From Congeria kusceri (Eukaryota > Mollusca > Bivalvia > Myida > Dreissenidae): a stretch of DNA of 64,000 bases. The position numbers and the translations under genes are program-made. The notes under the pieces were generated by a model, which worked only from the letters and a program-made list of their open reading frames with translations, did not search any database and was not told the origin of the DNA. Location: NCBI GenBank assembly GCA_027627225.1, contig JAPFQT010000167.1:97501-161500 (forward strand). The letters run 5' to 3'. Each line of letters opens with the position of its first letter. The stretch's first letter is position 1. Positions 47,139-59,277 of this stretch are shown piece by piece.

Positions 47139-47369
47139 GTGGTGATATTTGCTAATTGCCATCCATTCAATTCGAAATGGTATCGTGAGTTGATGGGTAA
47201 TGTCCCTTTAAATGAATATACTCAATGCTCAAAGAAATCTGTACATTTAATTAATGATCACGGAGAATACATACTCTACAGCCTACGTAAATATTTTAAC
47301 ATAATAACATTATCAATCAGAGTGAACTGTGGTTACAGCCATAAAATCCGCATTGTCCATAATATTTAA
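47139..47369 (+). CDS. open frame conserved between the 6-kb units, copy 1
   Basis: 76 codons containing CHPFNSKWYRELMGNVPLNE and HGEYILYSLRKYFN. The counterpart at 52814-53041 keeps the frame for 75 codons with several substitutions and one codon-size indel at the start. It lies between candidate exons 14 and 15. It might be an old coding relic within an intron, or chance in a young duplicate. Confidence 0.25.
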   Translation: MVIFANCHPFNSKWYRELMGNVPLNEYTQCSKKSVHLINDHGEYILYSLRKYFNIITLSIRVNCGYSHKIRIVHNI

Positions 47370-47756
47370 TTTTGTATCAAGTACAAAATTGAATAAAACA
47401 TAATAATTACTTGTGAGCATTTTACAAATTGTACACCGTACAAGTACAACGGCCTTTTGTCTAAGAAATGTTATCATAAACGTGCACTGGTAATCAATAT
47501 AGTGCATGTTAACTGCATAAATATTGTTAAGCAATGCTCAACTGACAGAAACATGCGTTCAATATTTATTTTAAATTAAGAAATAGCTAATGCCACACAT
47601 ATACGTACAAACATGTGTTCTATAAATTTATGTTGTTACTCTTTATAATATCATGTCTGTAATTCACATATAAAGGAAATGACATATGCACAATGTGTTT
47701 TATCTTTTTTATTCGACATTTTCATTTTGAATAAATTAATAGTTTATTTGATTTAG

Positions 47757-47941
47757 CCACCCAGTCTATAGTTTTCGGAAAGATCTTTGTGAAAAATACA
47801 ATCCGTGTGCGCGAGTCTATCTTTATGTCCACGATCGGGTCTGGTTTTAATTTGGAAAGTCCCGTTCCCGTGCACAGAAATACGAGAATTGTATTGTTTA
47901 AGAAAGTGTATATCCGATATGAAGTTCTAAAATATGTATAA
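47757..47941 (+). CDS. candidate terminal exon 15, unit 1
   Basis: Acceptor TTATTTGATTTAG. Phase 1 gives 60 residues then TAA: TQSIVFGKIFVKNTIRVRES, then IFMSTIGSGFNLES, ending YIRYEVLKYV. The unit 2 counterpart (53443) shares VFGKIFVKNTI in the same phase but ends elsewhere because of a 1-nt indel. The opposite strand is also open in unit 2, so this block could be a dispersed-repeat fragment and not an exon. Confidence 0.3.
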
Positions 47942-48134
47942 ATGTACGCACACGTTCATCTTATGCACTTTCTGTATATTCTGTTATTTTCATCGAATCT
48001 TACAAAATATACATAGAGAATACTACGTTTTTGTTTAATAAAGATAGGCTTATTTAGCGAGGCTTAGAAAACCTGAACCACGAACATTGATGAGTTTTTC
48101 TCTAAACGTTGACAGCATCAATAAATTGTCAGCA

Positions 48135-48340
48135 TCATAATCATCATTGTCGTCAACTTCGTCAGCAACAACAACATCATCATCAGCAGCAGCAGCGGCA
48201 TCAGCGTCATCAACACAGTGTTACGAATGCATGTTTGTAGTTGCGTGGTTGTTGTTGCTGCTGCTGTTAAAATGTATTATGTCTGTCTGTCTGTTTTTCT
48301 GTCTATCTGTCCTTCCATCCGTCCGTCCGTACGTTCATTA
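48135..48340. repeat. CAT/CAG and GTCC microsatellites (unit 2)
   Basis: Counterpart of 41525-41745 with altered repeat numbers. Frames here that read as Ser/Ala or Cys/Leu runs are artefacts. Confidence 0.8.
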
Positions 48341-49493
48341 TTCCTCAATCGCAGTAACTTAATTCGAAATATGATAGGGGTCATTATTATACCGTGGATT
48401 AGGGTGAGCTGATAGTATCATATTTTTTCGGCGACAGGCGTGCGTCCTTCCGTTCGTCCACAATTAGGTAAACGATAACTCCTCTCAAACTACTAAGCAA
48501 AATCAAGGACTTTTCATAGAAATTATATTTGAGGTTGCTAAATAATGTCATTCCATTTAACATGTGGTTTCATGGCAACCGAAAGAAAAACCTTAATAAT
48601 GCTTTTTATCGGGCATCCATCGTCTGATTTAAACATAATTTACAACAAATGTTCCTAGAACAACCCTCTATATAAAATATATAATGAATTGCAATCAGTG
48701 AAAAAACATATCTTGCTGGGGGACGGGGCTTATTTTCCTTGTATGTCCATGTGTGAAACTTTAAAAATCTTCCTATCAATTTCATCTCCAAAAAGAAAAT
48801 GAATGTTTCACAAATGTTCATTGTGAAAATATAGGGATCAGTAAAAAAAAAAATATGACTGCACAGGGGCCGGGCTTATTTTCTTCGTGTTTGTTTAACT
48901 GTTGTGCTTTACTGATCAATTAAACAGCGTTGCGTAGGGTAAACGCCGTGAACGTTACGTAACGATTGGGTGCTGAACACCGTACTTCACGTCATTGTAT
49001 TGAACGCTACATATAATAAATTGTTTGCTAGTTAATTTGGAGTCGGCACCTTTGACGATCCGTATTATTTATTGTTTTAGATCGGGAACCAGTGTGAAAG
49101 AGTGACACAGTTTTACGCATTGAATTAACAATTTTATTTCACTGATATTTCCCTATAAATCAAGGGAAAGCGTAAAATAATATACAATATAACACGTGTC
49201 AACATAATTGACATAAATGGGACAAATGATAGAAACAAATTTATCAACTAATTGTTCTTTGATCTTTAGTCTATTGTTATATGTGAAGCACTAGCAACTG
49301 AATCCGTTAGTTCATACCCGTTTACTGCACTTGGTTAATAAGACATAGTGCACGCTGCTAGTTTTCGCCTGAGTGTATTTGACAAACACAGTTTGATAAA
49401 TAGCTATTTTTGATTTTAAATCGAAAAGAATTGAATACTAATTAATGAACATAAATTAATCGCCTAGTCGCAGTGATTACATATTTATTTCAG

Positions 49494-49538
49494 ATGACGA
49501 TGACTCCATCTTTAATTCAATGCTATCAGGAACACAAC
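49494..49538 (+). CDS. candidate 45-nt exon 12, unit 2
   Basis: Acceptor ATATTTATTTCAG, donor GTATGT, phase 1-1, encoding (x)DDDSIFNSMLSGTQ. The unit 1 version reads DHDFNPRLLGPR, so the pair has diverged in protein faster than the flanking intron would suggest. Confidence 0.48.
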
Positions 49539-50424
49539 GTATGTATTATAGTATTTGCATTTTCATTCAGTTTAATATGTAAATGCATACCACTTTTACA
49601 GTTAAATTCGTTGGATAACATGCCGTGGTGTATGCCCAGAGTTTATTCAACATGTAGGTTTCCACAACGGTTATTTTCAGAAACAGGACTACCTTTTATC
49701 ACGCGCTTATAGCACTCAACGCAAGTTGCGTTTACTATAGGGTGAAATATGAACAATGTGTTCTTATTTGAATGTTTAACATGAAGTAAATGAATACCTA
49801 TTCAAATATAAGTGTTGTTTTCAAGATGCAGCTCAAATTACATAAATTTAGATAAATGTACATTTGCTTACCGACCTTATGTATTTGTCAACAACAAATT
49901 TCTGATTATACATTACTACAAATCACAAGATCTCATCTAGTTTAATCACAGTAGCGACTGACTCCCATATCCAGTCTCAAATTCGGTGGCTTCTGACTAT
50001 GCTTTAGAATATTGACTTCAGTTAAAGGCACCAGACAACTTCAGCAGTCGCACGCGCAGCAACATTCTTTTTCACGGTCTAACAACACTTCCTCTTCAAT
50101 GACGCCGCAACATTTAATATTTAGAAATTCAAAATAATATGACGTCAGTGAATCTGGTGTTTGTCGTATAGGTCAAACATGAACAAACGAAGGTCCATGA
50201 GATATACATGTTGTTTTGTTGTTAAACAACTAAGACATTTGTTGACAAATATTAATAAAATCTTACTCATATAAATATTTGGAAACAAAGTTTGGTCGCC
50301 TTGTGCGTAGACTTATGTATACATTTCGTTTAAAGTTTTTTAAAGAAAGCTTGCACTGATTACCAATATAATACTCGAGTTAGTACTTGTACAATTAATA
50401 TACTTTGTTCAACTGTTTTTTCAG

Positions 50425-50445
50425 CTTTCACCAGGTCGAAAAGCG
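50425..50445 (+). CDS. candidate 21-nt exon 13, copy 3
   Basis: Acceptor AACTGTTTTTTCAG, donor GTAAGC, phase 1-1, encoding PFTRSKS with the preceding C. The Tyr found in the other two copies is Phe here. Confidence 0.45.
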
Positions 50446-51329
50446 GTAAGCTCCATTACATTTTAATAGTAATATATGTATATACTGTAAATGTATACCA
50501 GTCAATAAAGTTAGAAATATGAACGAATACACAACTCTTATATGCGGGTCCCGTTGAAGCATGACTCCTGCACAGATCTTTCAAATGGTACACGCAAATG
50601 TTTCTGAAAAATACTTTTAGCCTTCTTAGGCAGTAACGTTTGTTTCACCTCGTAATTTATCATATGAAACATTTTACTTCACACTGAGAAACTATAAGAC
50701 AACCAAGGGGTATGGATTACAACATCGGAGCGAATGCTATTAACAATTATTTACCATTTTTGTATTGTTCTTCGATACCCAATACCTGTGATATTAGAAC
50801 AGAAACTGGCGGGCGGAGCCTAATATGCAACCGTATCGTGCAATAAGTAGCGTGCAGCATATTGAAATTCAATTTTAATATATTCGCCCGCTACTAATTG
50901 CACGGTAAGCGTCCACATTCGATAGAGCTAAATATGGACTATATTGACTATATATTGACTGTTGTGTATATGCTATATGACACATACTATTTAATTTATG
51001 TTGCATTTACCTTTTTATTGCAGAAAGAAGATAAAAGTTACTCTTCACTGTGATAATGTAACGCAGAATCAATATTAAACACAGATTGCAATATCGATTT
51101 ATTGAATTGAAACGAATAGTTAAATCTGGCAAAATGCGAATCATACGTAGATGTGTTGTCTTTTAATCGTCAATATATGCACATGACATCAAATGTTATA
51201 TGTGATTTTTATGCATAGAAAACATGTTGTATTTAATATACCGGTATATAATATGTATATGTATACAATACACCATACTTGTATATGTCATCATAAATTT
51301 AATATAAGTTAATTAACTATATTAATCTG

Positions 51330-51680
51330 ACATATTGGCATATTGACATTTTCCTTATTATTGCCCTGAACATGTTCATTAATCGACAGTCTGGCCTGTG
51401 CGAAACACACAGAGAATACTAGGTTAGAGTTCAATATAGAGAAGTTTATCTTGCGATGCTTCGAACACCGGAAGCGCAAGCCTTTGTGAACGATTCCAAT
51501 GTTCGAACCGATCAAGATAAACTTCTCTATTTTCAACAATAATTCCAGTATTACATTTATCCCATCATTTCTTCCAAACGATATAAAAAACAAATGTAAA
51601 ATACATTGTGGAATTCCTAAACTAATAATACAACTAGTACAACAAATTTTACGACTTGTCATAAAGAAGTAATCCAAAGA
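51330..51680. mobile_element. hairpin element (family M), copy 3
   Basis: The arms 51430-51453 and 51513-51536 (ATAGAGAAGTTTATCTTG and its inverse CAAGATAAACTTCTCTAT) pair perfectly over at least 18 bp, continuing through GTTCGAA. Counterpart of 44442-44790. Confidence 0.65.
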
Positions 51681-52165
51681 TTCTAGTAATATCATGAACA
51701 AATTTAGGATGTTAACATGTTTTATTGAATATGTTATTTTTCAACTACACCATATCGTCGAATTGCAACATTCACTATGAAAAGATTATTCATAGTCAAG
51801 AAAGACACATAATTTAATGCGTAATAATCTTTACAATGTATGATCTATAAATTAATCAAAACACAATAAATGACAATGACATTTCTGCCGTTTTAAAAAC
51901 TCTAAAACGAAGCAGAAGAATGAATGCAATTTTATTTTGATTTTTTTCGAAGACTAGTTTTCGTTTTTCAAATGCAATGTATGTAAATTATCTTCAAATG
52001 ACTGACCATAACAAATCGATAAAAGTAATCAAAGCGACTGTATCGTGTTACGGAATAGAAAACGTAGCCCGTATCCCACGGGGTGTTCATTCGTCAATGA
52101 AATTGCGAAGATGGGGTAAAATACTAAATCAAATGTTAACAGTGTAATTTGTTTTGTATTAGTTT

Positions 52166-52167
<2 letters not shown>

Positions 52168-52252
<85 letters not shown>

Positions 52253-52292
52253 GTAGTAGTAGTAGTAGTAGTAGTAGTACTAGTAGTAGTAA

Positions 52293-52324
<32 letters not shown>

Positions 52325-52345
52325 TCATCATTATTATTATTAGCA
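52168..52345. repeat. AAT/ATT/AGT microsatellite (unit 2)
   Basis: (AAT)n, (ATT)n, then (AGT)n and ATC/ATT ends, at the place of the 46481-46680 tract. The Leu/Ile/Val-only frames on both strands are artefacts. Confidence 0.95.
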
Positions 52346-52433
52346 GTATTATTATTCGGAATTTTGCTATATGTTTATTGATAAACAATTATTAATTAAA
52401 CTATTTATTTTATTTTATTATTTTATTTTTTAG

Positions 52434-52505
52434 AAATAGCGTTGTATGCACACATTATCTCGTTAACAAAAACGATGAATGCCACTGATTTTCTTGTTTT
52501 CAGTG
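52434..52505 (+). CDS. candidate 72-nt exon 14, unit 2
   Basis: Acceptor TTATTTTTTAG, donor GTACGT, phase 1-1, 24 residues IALYAHIISLTKTMNATDFL and then VFS. Its length obeys the series rule, whereas the unit 1 copy does not. No family recognised. Confidence 0.42.
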
Positions 52506-52813
52506 GTACGTTTCTATTATGCATGATTTTCATTTTATGTTCCATTAAGTTCAGTATCCTATATTACTAAACACATGTAAAGCTATATTATTGCAATATA
52601 TTTATTTTCATTTTTGTATCGTAAACATTAATTTTGAAAAGTTCAATGATTTTCGCAGTTTTGTGAAATAAAGTAACTGAAAATTCACTTAGCAGACTAT
52701 ATACACAACACAACTATATAATACACATAAACACTATGTAATCCCTTCAGGGCTAAAATGTGACATTAGCATATGTGTAAAGAAGGCTCTTTACATATGT
52801 TGGTTATCAACCG

Positions 52814-53041
52814 GTGATATTTACTCATTGCCATCCATTCAATTCGAAATGGTATTGTGAGCTGATGGGTAATGTCCCTTTAAATGAATATACTCAATAC
52901 TCAAAGAAATATGCACATGTAATTAATGAACACGGAGAATACATACTCTACAGCCTGCGTAAATATTTGAACATAATAACATTATTAATCAGAGTGAACT
53001 GTGAATACAGCCTTGACTTCCGCATTGTGCATAATGTTTAA
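52814..53041 (+). CDS. open frame conserved between the 6-kb units, copy 2
   Basis: 75 codons, starts MIFTHCHPFNSKWYCELMG. Counterpart of 47139-47369. Product unknown. Confidence 0.25.
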   Translation: MIFTHCHPFNSKWYCELMGNVPLNEYTQYSKKYAHVINEHGEYILYSLRKYLNIITLLIRVNCEYSLDFRIVHNV

Positions 53042-53442
53042 TTTTGTTTCAAGTAAACAATTGAATAAACAAAGTATTAATTGTAATATTGAAATAAAAT
53101 TGTACACCGTACTCGTAATTTAACAACGACCTGTTGTCTAAGAAATGTTATCATAAACGTGCACTGGTAATCAATATAGTGTACGTTAAATGCATAAATA
53201 TTGTTAAACCATGCTCAACTGACAGAAACATGCGTACAATATTTATTTAAAATTAAATAAATAGCTAATGCCACACATGTAAGTACAACAATGTGTTCTA
53301 TAAATTGATGTGGTGACTTTTCATAAAATCATGTTTGTAATTCACATATTGAGGAAATGCCATATGCATTATCTGTTTATCGTTTTTATTCGACATTTTC
53401 ATTTTGAATAAATTAATAGTTTATTTGAATTATGCCACTCAG

Positions 53443-53567
53443 TCGAAGTTTTCGGAAAGATCTTTGTGAAAAATACAATTCTTGTGTGCGGGTCTATCTT
53501 CTGCCCACGATCGGATCTGGTTTCAATTTGGAAAGTCCCGTTCCCGTGCACAGAAATACGAGAATAG
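53443..53567 (+). CDS. candidate terminal exon 15, unit 2
   Basis: If spliced at CCACTCAG, phase 1 reads EVFGKIFVKNTILVCGSIF and ends in a TAG at 53565. The upstream acceptor used in unit 1 (GATTTAG) is changed to GAATTATG here. A different frame (53432-53620, starting at an ATG) is open through the whole block. The true frame is unresolved. Confidence 0.25.
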
Positions 53568-53650
53568 TATTGTTTAAGAAAGTGTATATCCGATATGAAG
53601 TTAAATTTGTTAAAACGTGATCCACTAACATCAAGAGGTCTTTCGACCAT

Positions 53651-56600
53651 GTTATTTCAAGTTTAAGTGTAAATTTAAAAAATACTGGATAAGCTCTATA
53701 AAAAAGACAAATTGATAATGCAACTACAGATTCTAGAAACAATTGTATTATTTTTTATTTCATATTTATATTTTATGATTTTAAATAATATAGTACATTA
53801 AAACGTTGTTTTTTTATAATTAAAGGAAACGCATTAAATATATAATTAAACACATCGATATAAACATCGAATGACAGACTTAAGTGAGAAAACATTTTTG
53901 TTTTTGTATGATGCACATACAATTACAATTATCAGGTGAATGAAGCCCCAAATTATCAGGAGAAAAACCCCTTATAAACACCCTCTGGTCCTTTGTTTTC
54001 GAGGAAAGTGACTGATTGCCAATACAAGACATTATAATACGCACACCACAACACAAAACATGCAATAATGAAAACAGAGGTCACCGTCTTGGACTATTCA
54101 TTGCATAGCATTTGTGCCTAAACAGGGTTACAAGCATGTCGATACTCATGCCTCATCCAGAAGTATTCACAATACACATGTAAATGCGATTTAACTTCAT
54201 GGAATAGGAATTAAAATGATATAGTATAAAGGATCATAGTCATTCATTTGAATTGCAATTAACTGACGGAATGGTTTAAAGCTTTTATAAAATTATAATT
54301 GCAACCATGAATAGCATTTTTGCGAGGGTTAGAAACCTTTATATTTTTAACGATAGTGTGCGTTTGATTCATTCCAACGCCATTAGTTTCATTATTCTTT
54401 TTTGACAAGGTTATTGAATAGTGGAAGCCAATGTCGGTTGTAATCAATACTGAAGATAGTTCCTTTTATAAAAAAACAACAGATTACATGCATTTGTTAA
54501 GTCGTTTACGCAAAATATTTAAACAAGTACGGTATTTAAAATAATTAAAAAACAAACATATAATGACATATGGTTAAAATAAATAATTGTGACGAAATAG
54601 AATACATAACGCAGTGCATGACATATTCGGAAGACACTATGATATACAAGTACATTTTCCGAAATCTATCGTTTAATCATAAGTTAATAATCATTAAACT
54701 GAATGGCATGTATGATAACATTCATTATTGTACTATTTGAATTCCTGTATATCGGTTTATTACAAATTGTGGACTTACAAATAGACGCCGTAGGTACAGA
54801 GGTAAATGCGTTGACTTATTTAAAAAATAACTAAGGCATTCAAAACGTTAGTTAGAATGTGTTACCATGCAAATTTTCTCTGATTTACTGCAAAAGCTAC
54901 TGCCAAATCGTACAGAAAACATATGCTACTGTTTTATATTTTCGGGTGAAACGTTATTCTTGAATTTATATATGTTTTGGAACATACCGGTTGATTACAT
55001 TGTATCAACGAACTTGAAACAATGTTGCATTTAATAGCACAATAAGAGAATAGTGAATGAAACAAGCCGTATGATACCAATTTAAACAAATTTATACTTT
55101 GCTAATTAACTGAGCTGATAAAAATCTGATTTCATATTATGCCAAATAGGCAGGTGATTGTTACGTGTTCTGTGTTTTCGTATCGTGCCAAATCATTAGA
55201 TCTCCAAGCTATTTATGTTTAATTTGCTTTTATATCGATATTTATTTCTGTTTGACGATATAAACATATTTCGTTTCTGCTTAATCATATTTTATATTAT
55301 TTAATATTATTATAACAAACTATAGCTTAATTGTAGTTTATATGAATCCCCCAATGCTTAGAGAAACACTGTGACAAATTAAAAATAATCCATTAATGTA
55401 AACGATGTAACTGTTGCAATGGTTCATCTATTGATAACCAATATTTTTCATAATTTCCAAATGTCCCACACATTTAGTTGCTTAATATCCCACTACTTAC
55501 TTTACAGCTATTTCATAAATATTACTTTAAGTCACATGGATTAATCGGTGCATTGTATGTAGAGGACATAATGTTGTGCCATAGTCATATCGAATACTTT
55601 ATTGCAAGTATTAATCCCTTTGTTAATTGTAAGACTATTATCATGTCGATATGCTTTCAACAGTTGTATGCTTGAGATATGTGTACATATAAGCGAAGTT
55701 TAAAATCCAAGCATAATCCCAAACATTGTTAACAAAGATCCGAGATGAATGCAAGTTGTGGTATGCTCAAAATTCAGTAAGTGCACAGTGCAGACATGAT
55801 CCAAAGAACACAGTGGGAACATATCCATTCGATTATAATTGATAATTCATGCGCTTAGTTTTAAATATATGTATTAATTATAATGCATTTCGTTAGGAGA
55901 TTTAAATCCGATAACAACACATGCTCATTATACAGTCATTTGGTAGAATCGGGGCTTAGCTGAGGTTAGTTGCTTGTAGCCACATACAAATATAAACTCT
56001 CCTGGCCCAAATTATTGCTTGCAGCGTCATTTTGTAGATTCCTCCTATTGTGCATTTACATTTTTGAACCGAAGCTTCGCCCCTGGTGTAAATAGTCATT
56101 AATACTGAGTACGTGTTCAAATGTATCACCTTTTCACTTTATTGTACATTTCGCTGTTAAATAATATTTTATTTTATTATATTTTTAATGTAGTCTATGT
56201 ATCCTGTTTTCTATCCAATTTAATTGTACAAGCACCGAACATACGGTAAGCAGTAAATAAAAGTTTAACGTATTTTAATTCCAGACGAGCCTCAAACCTA
56301 ATAACTCGCTTTGTATGTATGCGTACTACCAGAACAAATATAGATCTGTATTTCTTAATCACCCTATACGTTTATGTAAGTATTACACAAATTAGTAGTA
56401 AAATGACATTTTATAAACCAGATAGCATTGGTGTTTGAAAAGTTTCATTATTAAAAGTTGCATTATTATACTATTACGTAACGTCGTGACGTCTTAATGT
56501 ATTTTCTGTATATTCAAACCTGATGAGGACTATTAAAGTCGAAACGGGAAGTGTATAGGAGTTTGTCCTTTTTTCTTGATATATCTATTAAGTATTGTAC

Positions 56601-59078
56601 GTCATTCAGTCGCACATCCCTCAGTCAAACCAAGACGAGATTATGATGGAATAAAAAATACCGAACACTGTGTTTTGGTCGAATAATGTTATGCAATTAT
56701 ATTAAACGTATTAAACGTGTGTAACATATATGGCTCGGGCTGAAATGGTGATATAGATCATTATACACATTTCCTAGAATTTACTTAGTTGGCTATAATA
56801 CATTATTAGTTCGATGTTCATGTGTAGTTTTTGTTCAGCGTTTATGTATACTCAACGCAATCCGCGATCTGTGTTGGTTGAACATAGACAGTCTAATTAC
56901 AAAACATAACCCAATGACATTAAGTATTTTGAAATGGGATATATGGCATATATTGTGATAACGTTTAATGATATGTGCGGATAAACGACTAATTATGAAG
57001 AAGATAGCAACTTTATACAACTCGAAGCTTTTTTCGCTGGAAAAATCAGGTAAGTAGAAGTGTTGTGCAGGCTTTATCCTTTGTCGTTATGGGCAAAATG
57101 GCTTGTATGAATATTTATTGAGGATACGCCACAGCAACGTGATCTACTTCCGAATATCAACAGGTGTATACTGGCCCGTATTCGAAAACATATTCTTAGG
57201 CTTAAGAGTACAGAACCGAGATAGCTTGAAGAAAATATACTCACGTGTTTGCAAATATTCTGGGTACCAATGTTGCTCATGTCATAAAAAAAAATTTCAT
57301 ATAAAGAGTTCAGTCATACGAGTGGGCGAAAAGAAAGTAATTTTCAAATTAAAGTCTTCTTGGAACATAGCACGTTCAAGAATATTCTAAATATAAATAC
57401 TAAAAATAGATTGGTGAATATGGCTCTGGTCACCACTTTATTAGGCCACTGTTTAGGGAAATAGCACAATAAAATAAGATGTATGCAACGGGGCGATTCA
57501 AAGCTACGTACTGCCGAAGAACATATATTAAAGTTATAAGAAAGCATCGAACCTTTGAATTAATAAACTGTTCAAGCACTAGCTTACCAGACACGATGCA
57601 TGCTTGTGCAATTGTATTACTTATTACATGAAACTATGCACACGCCACGTATAAACATACTAGATAGTGTTACCTATTCTACTTTGGAATGAACTGACTG
57701 TTAAAGCATTCGCAGAAGACAAATGAAAAAGTGGTTGTTTTAAACGGTTTTGTTAGTGTATGTCGAATCACTTTGCAGTGAAGTTTCTTACTGAAAACGT
57801 TGTTGACAAATATTAATAAGACTAGCGCGATTGTTTGAACCGACAAGGTATACAAATGTTGAAATATTAGTAGTTTAACAAGATACAACAATAAGTGTAA
57901 AATGCGAACTCATGAGTAGGCGAATATGTACTTCACAATATGTCGTTTGTAGTAAATGATGAGTGGTGTTAACTTAACAGACGTCGAAAAAACAGCATTG
58001 GTCAATACAACACTAAAGTCTTAGAACGGCATGTGTTCAAAGGTACCACATGTAGCATATTTGCTTCAAACGTTGATCTAGTACTGACTACAAAGCATTT
58101 CTTTTTGAACATGGACTGTTGTAGCTTAACTAGATTCTAATAATTTGTCGAAGTATAAATCCTAACTTGGTCAACCGTCTGTCGCACAGGTACTACTTGA
58201 ACCCTGTATGTGCTTTCATCTGGGTTTAACAAGTTAATATCACGTTTTATTTAACAAGAAACATCAACAACACAATTACAGTTGCGGAAATGTTACTAAT
58301 TATATCAAGTGAGTGGTTATTTTAAATAATTAACAAGGTGTCACACATATAACAAGAATCGTATTAATTATACAATAAAACTGATAGTACTCGTATTGTA
58401 CGTGTTATTGAAAATGCACATATAGCTGATAAGTGACGGTAACGTATATCCTATATGATAACACAGAAGCATATGATTGTATGCTCCTACTGAATTCATT
58501 AAATATATTATATACACATGTCATATGTAACTTCCAGTTAGTTTTATCACAATCATAAACCGTAGACAGTAAACATACTTGAAAAACGATTGTGCTATAT
58601 CATGTCTAAGGCGCTAAAAGCAATACCAGATCAATCAATATCGTATATTGTATATGTTCTGCGCGTTATTTGAATCGGGACGATTGCAGACGTTCCCTGT
58701 GCGTTTTTGAAATTCCAATAATGTCCGATAATTCTATAATAGTTTTGCTCAATTCTGGAATCGCGCAAGCATTTTTATGCATATAGATTGGTATGTTTCT
58801 TTAATTTAATTTTGTTTGATATTTCATAACGTTATTGATTCTTTTAAATTAAATGATTCTAGCATGATCGTATGGGAATATAACATATTTTTTGTATTTT
58901 AAGACACGTCATGTCAATTACTTTACGCATATATTTTCGTATTTGTTTTCTGAAATTTTATTTTGTTAATTATTTGTTATTTAATTTCTTATATACCAGA
59001 TAGTTGTTACATAACCGTATGAAAATGAAAATATCCTCTATGTTTCATTAAAAAGAAAAAAAAACATTGCCTCTGTCA
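53651..59078. other. long non-coding stretch
   Basis: AT-rich, with scattered short frames under 100 codons (for example 57103-57390) that show no domain and no splice context. A GCGAGGGTTAGAAACC word near 54323 recalls hairpin family M. No gene or RNA could be supported. Confidence 0.45.
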
Positions 59079-59140
59079 GAATCCCAAAACCACGACCTAA
59101 GGGTCAAAAGTTAGACACGCTAAACCACACGGGCCAAAGG
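59079..59140 (-). mobile_element. antisense tRNA-like head (SINE relic) 1
   Basis: The minus strand reads GGCCCGTGTGGTTTAGCGTG, TCTAACTTTTGACCCTTAGG, TCGTGGTTTTGGGATTC, with A-box-like and degenerate B-box-like segments in tRNA spacing. It is not a functional tRNA because the T-arm is broken. Confidence 0.4.
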
Positions 59141-59277
59141 GGCTGGTATATAAATGTGTTATTTTAATGCCTTGTCAGGATTATGAGAGTTTTAAGATGA
59201 TGGACTAGCGTGTGTAGTTCATTTTTATCAAGTGCACCGAGATTCTCTCCGGAGTAGTAAGTAGATTAGGGTGTAGA

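Larger units (their letters stand above)
41520..47940. repeat. 6-kb tandem segmental duplication, unit 1
   Basis: Colinear with 48125-53620: a CAT/CAG microsatellite plus CGTC repeats, an ATGACAT/GGGGACGGGGCTTATTTTC region, the exon at 42915, the 21-nt exon at 43882, hairpin element M, the AAT/ATT microsatellite, exon 46758 and the terminal block 47757. Unit 1 also has an inserted extra copy (44793-46040) of its own 43095-44300 part. Confidence 0.9.
17102..53567 (+). other. candidate modular receptor tail gene (extent of the exon series)
   Basis: The span holds a series of 18-99 nt candidate exons on the + strand with consensus-like acceptors and donors. Almost all are phase 1 at both ends, divisible by three and open. 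Junction codons join without stops. Encoded segments go from basic and Cys-rich (17.7-18.4 kb) to acidic, Ser-rich and Tyr-containing. This suits the inner tail of a single-pass membrane protein. Several exons exist in two or three copies within duplicated DNA blocks. The ectodomain and protein family are not identified. The model rests on splice-site reading only. Confidence 0.5.
48125..53620. repeat. 6-kb tandem segmental duplication, unit 2
   Basis: Copy of 41520-47940 without the extra internal segment 44793-46040. Differences are scattered substitutions, small indels and microsatellite length. Confidence 0.9.

Noticed and set aside
52029..52388. Leu/Ile/Val-only open frames on both strands
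   Set aside because: Produced by the AAT/ATT/AGT microsatellite. The same applies to 46341-46655.
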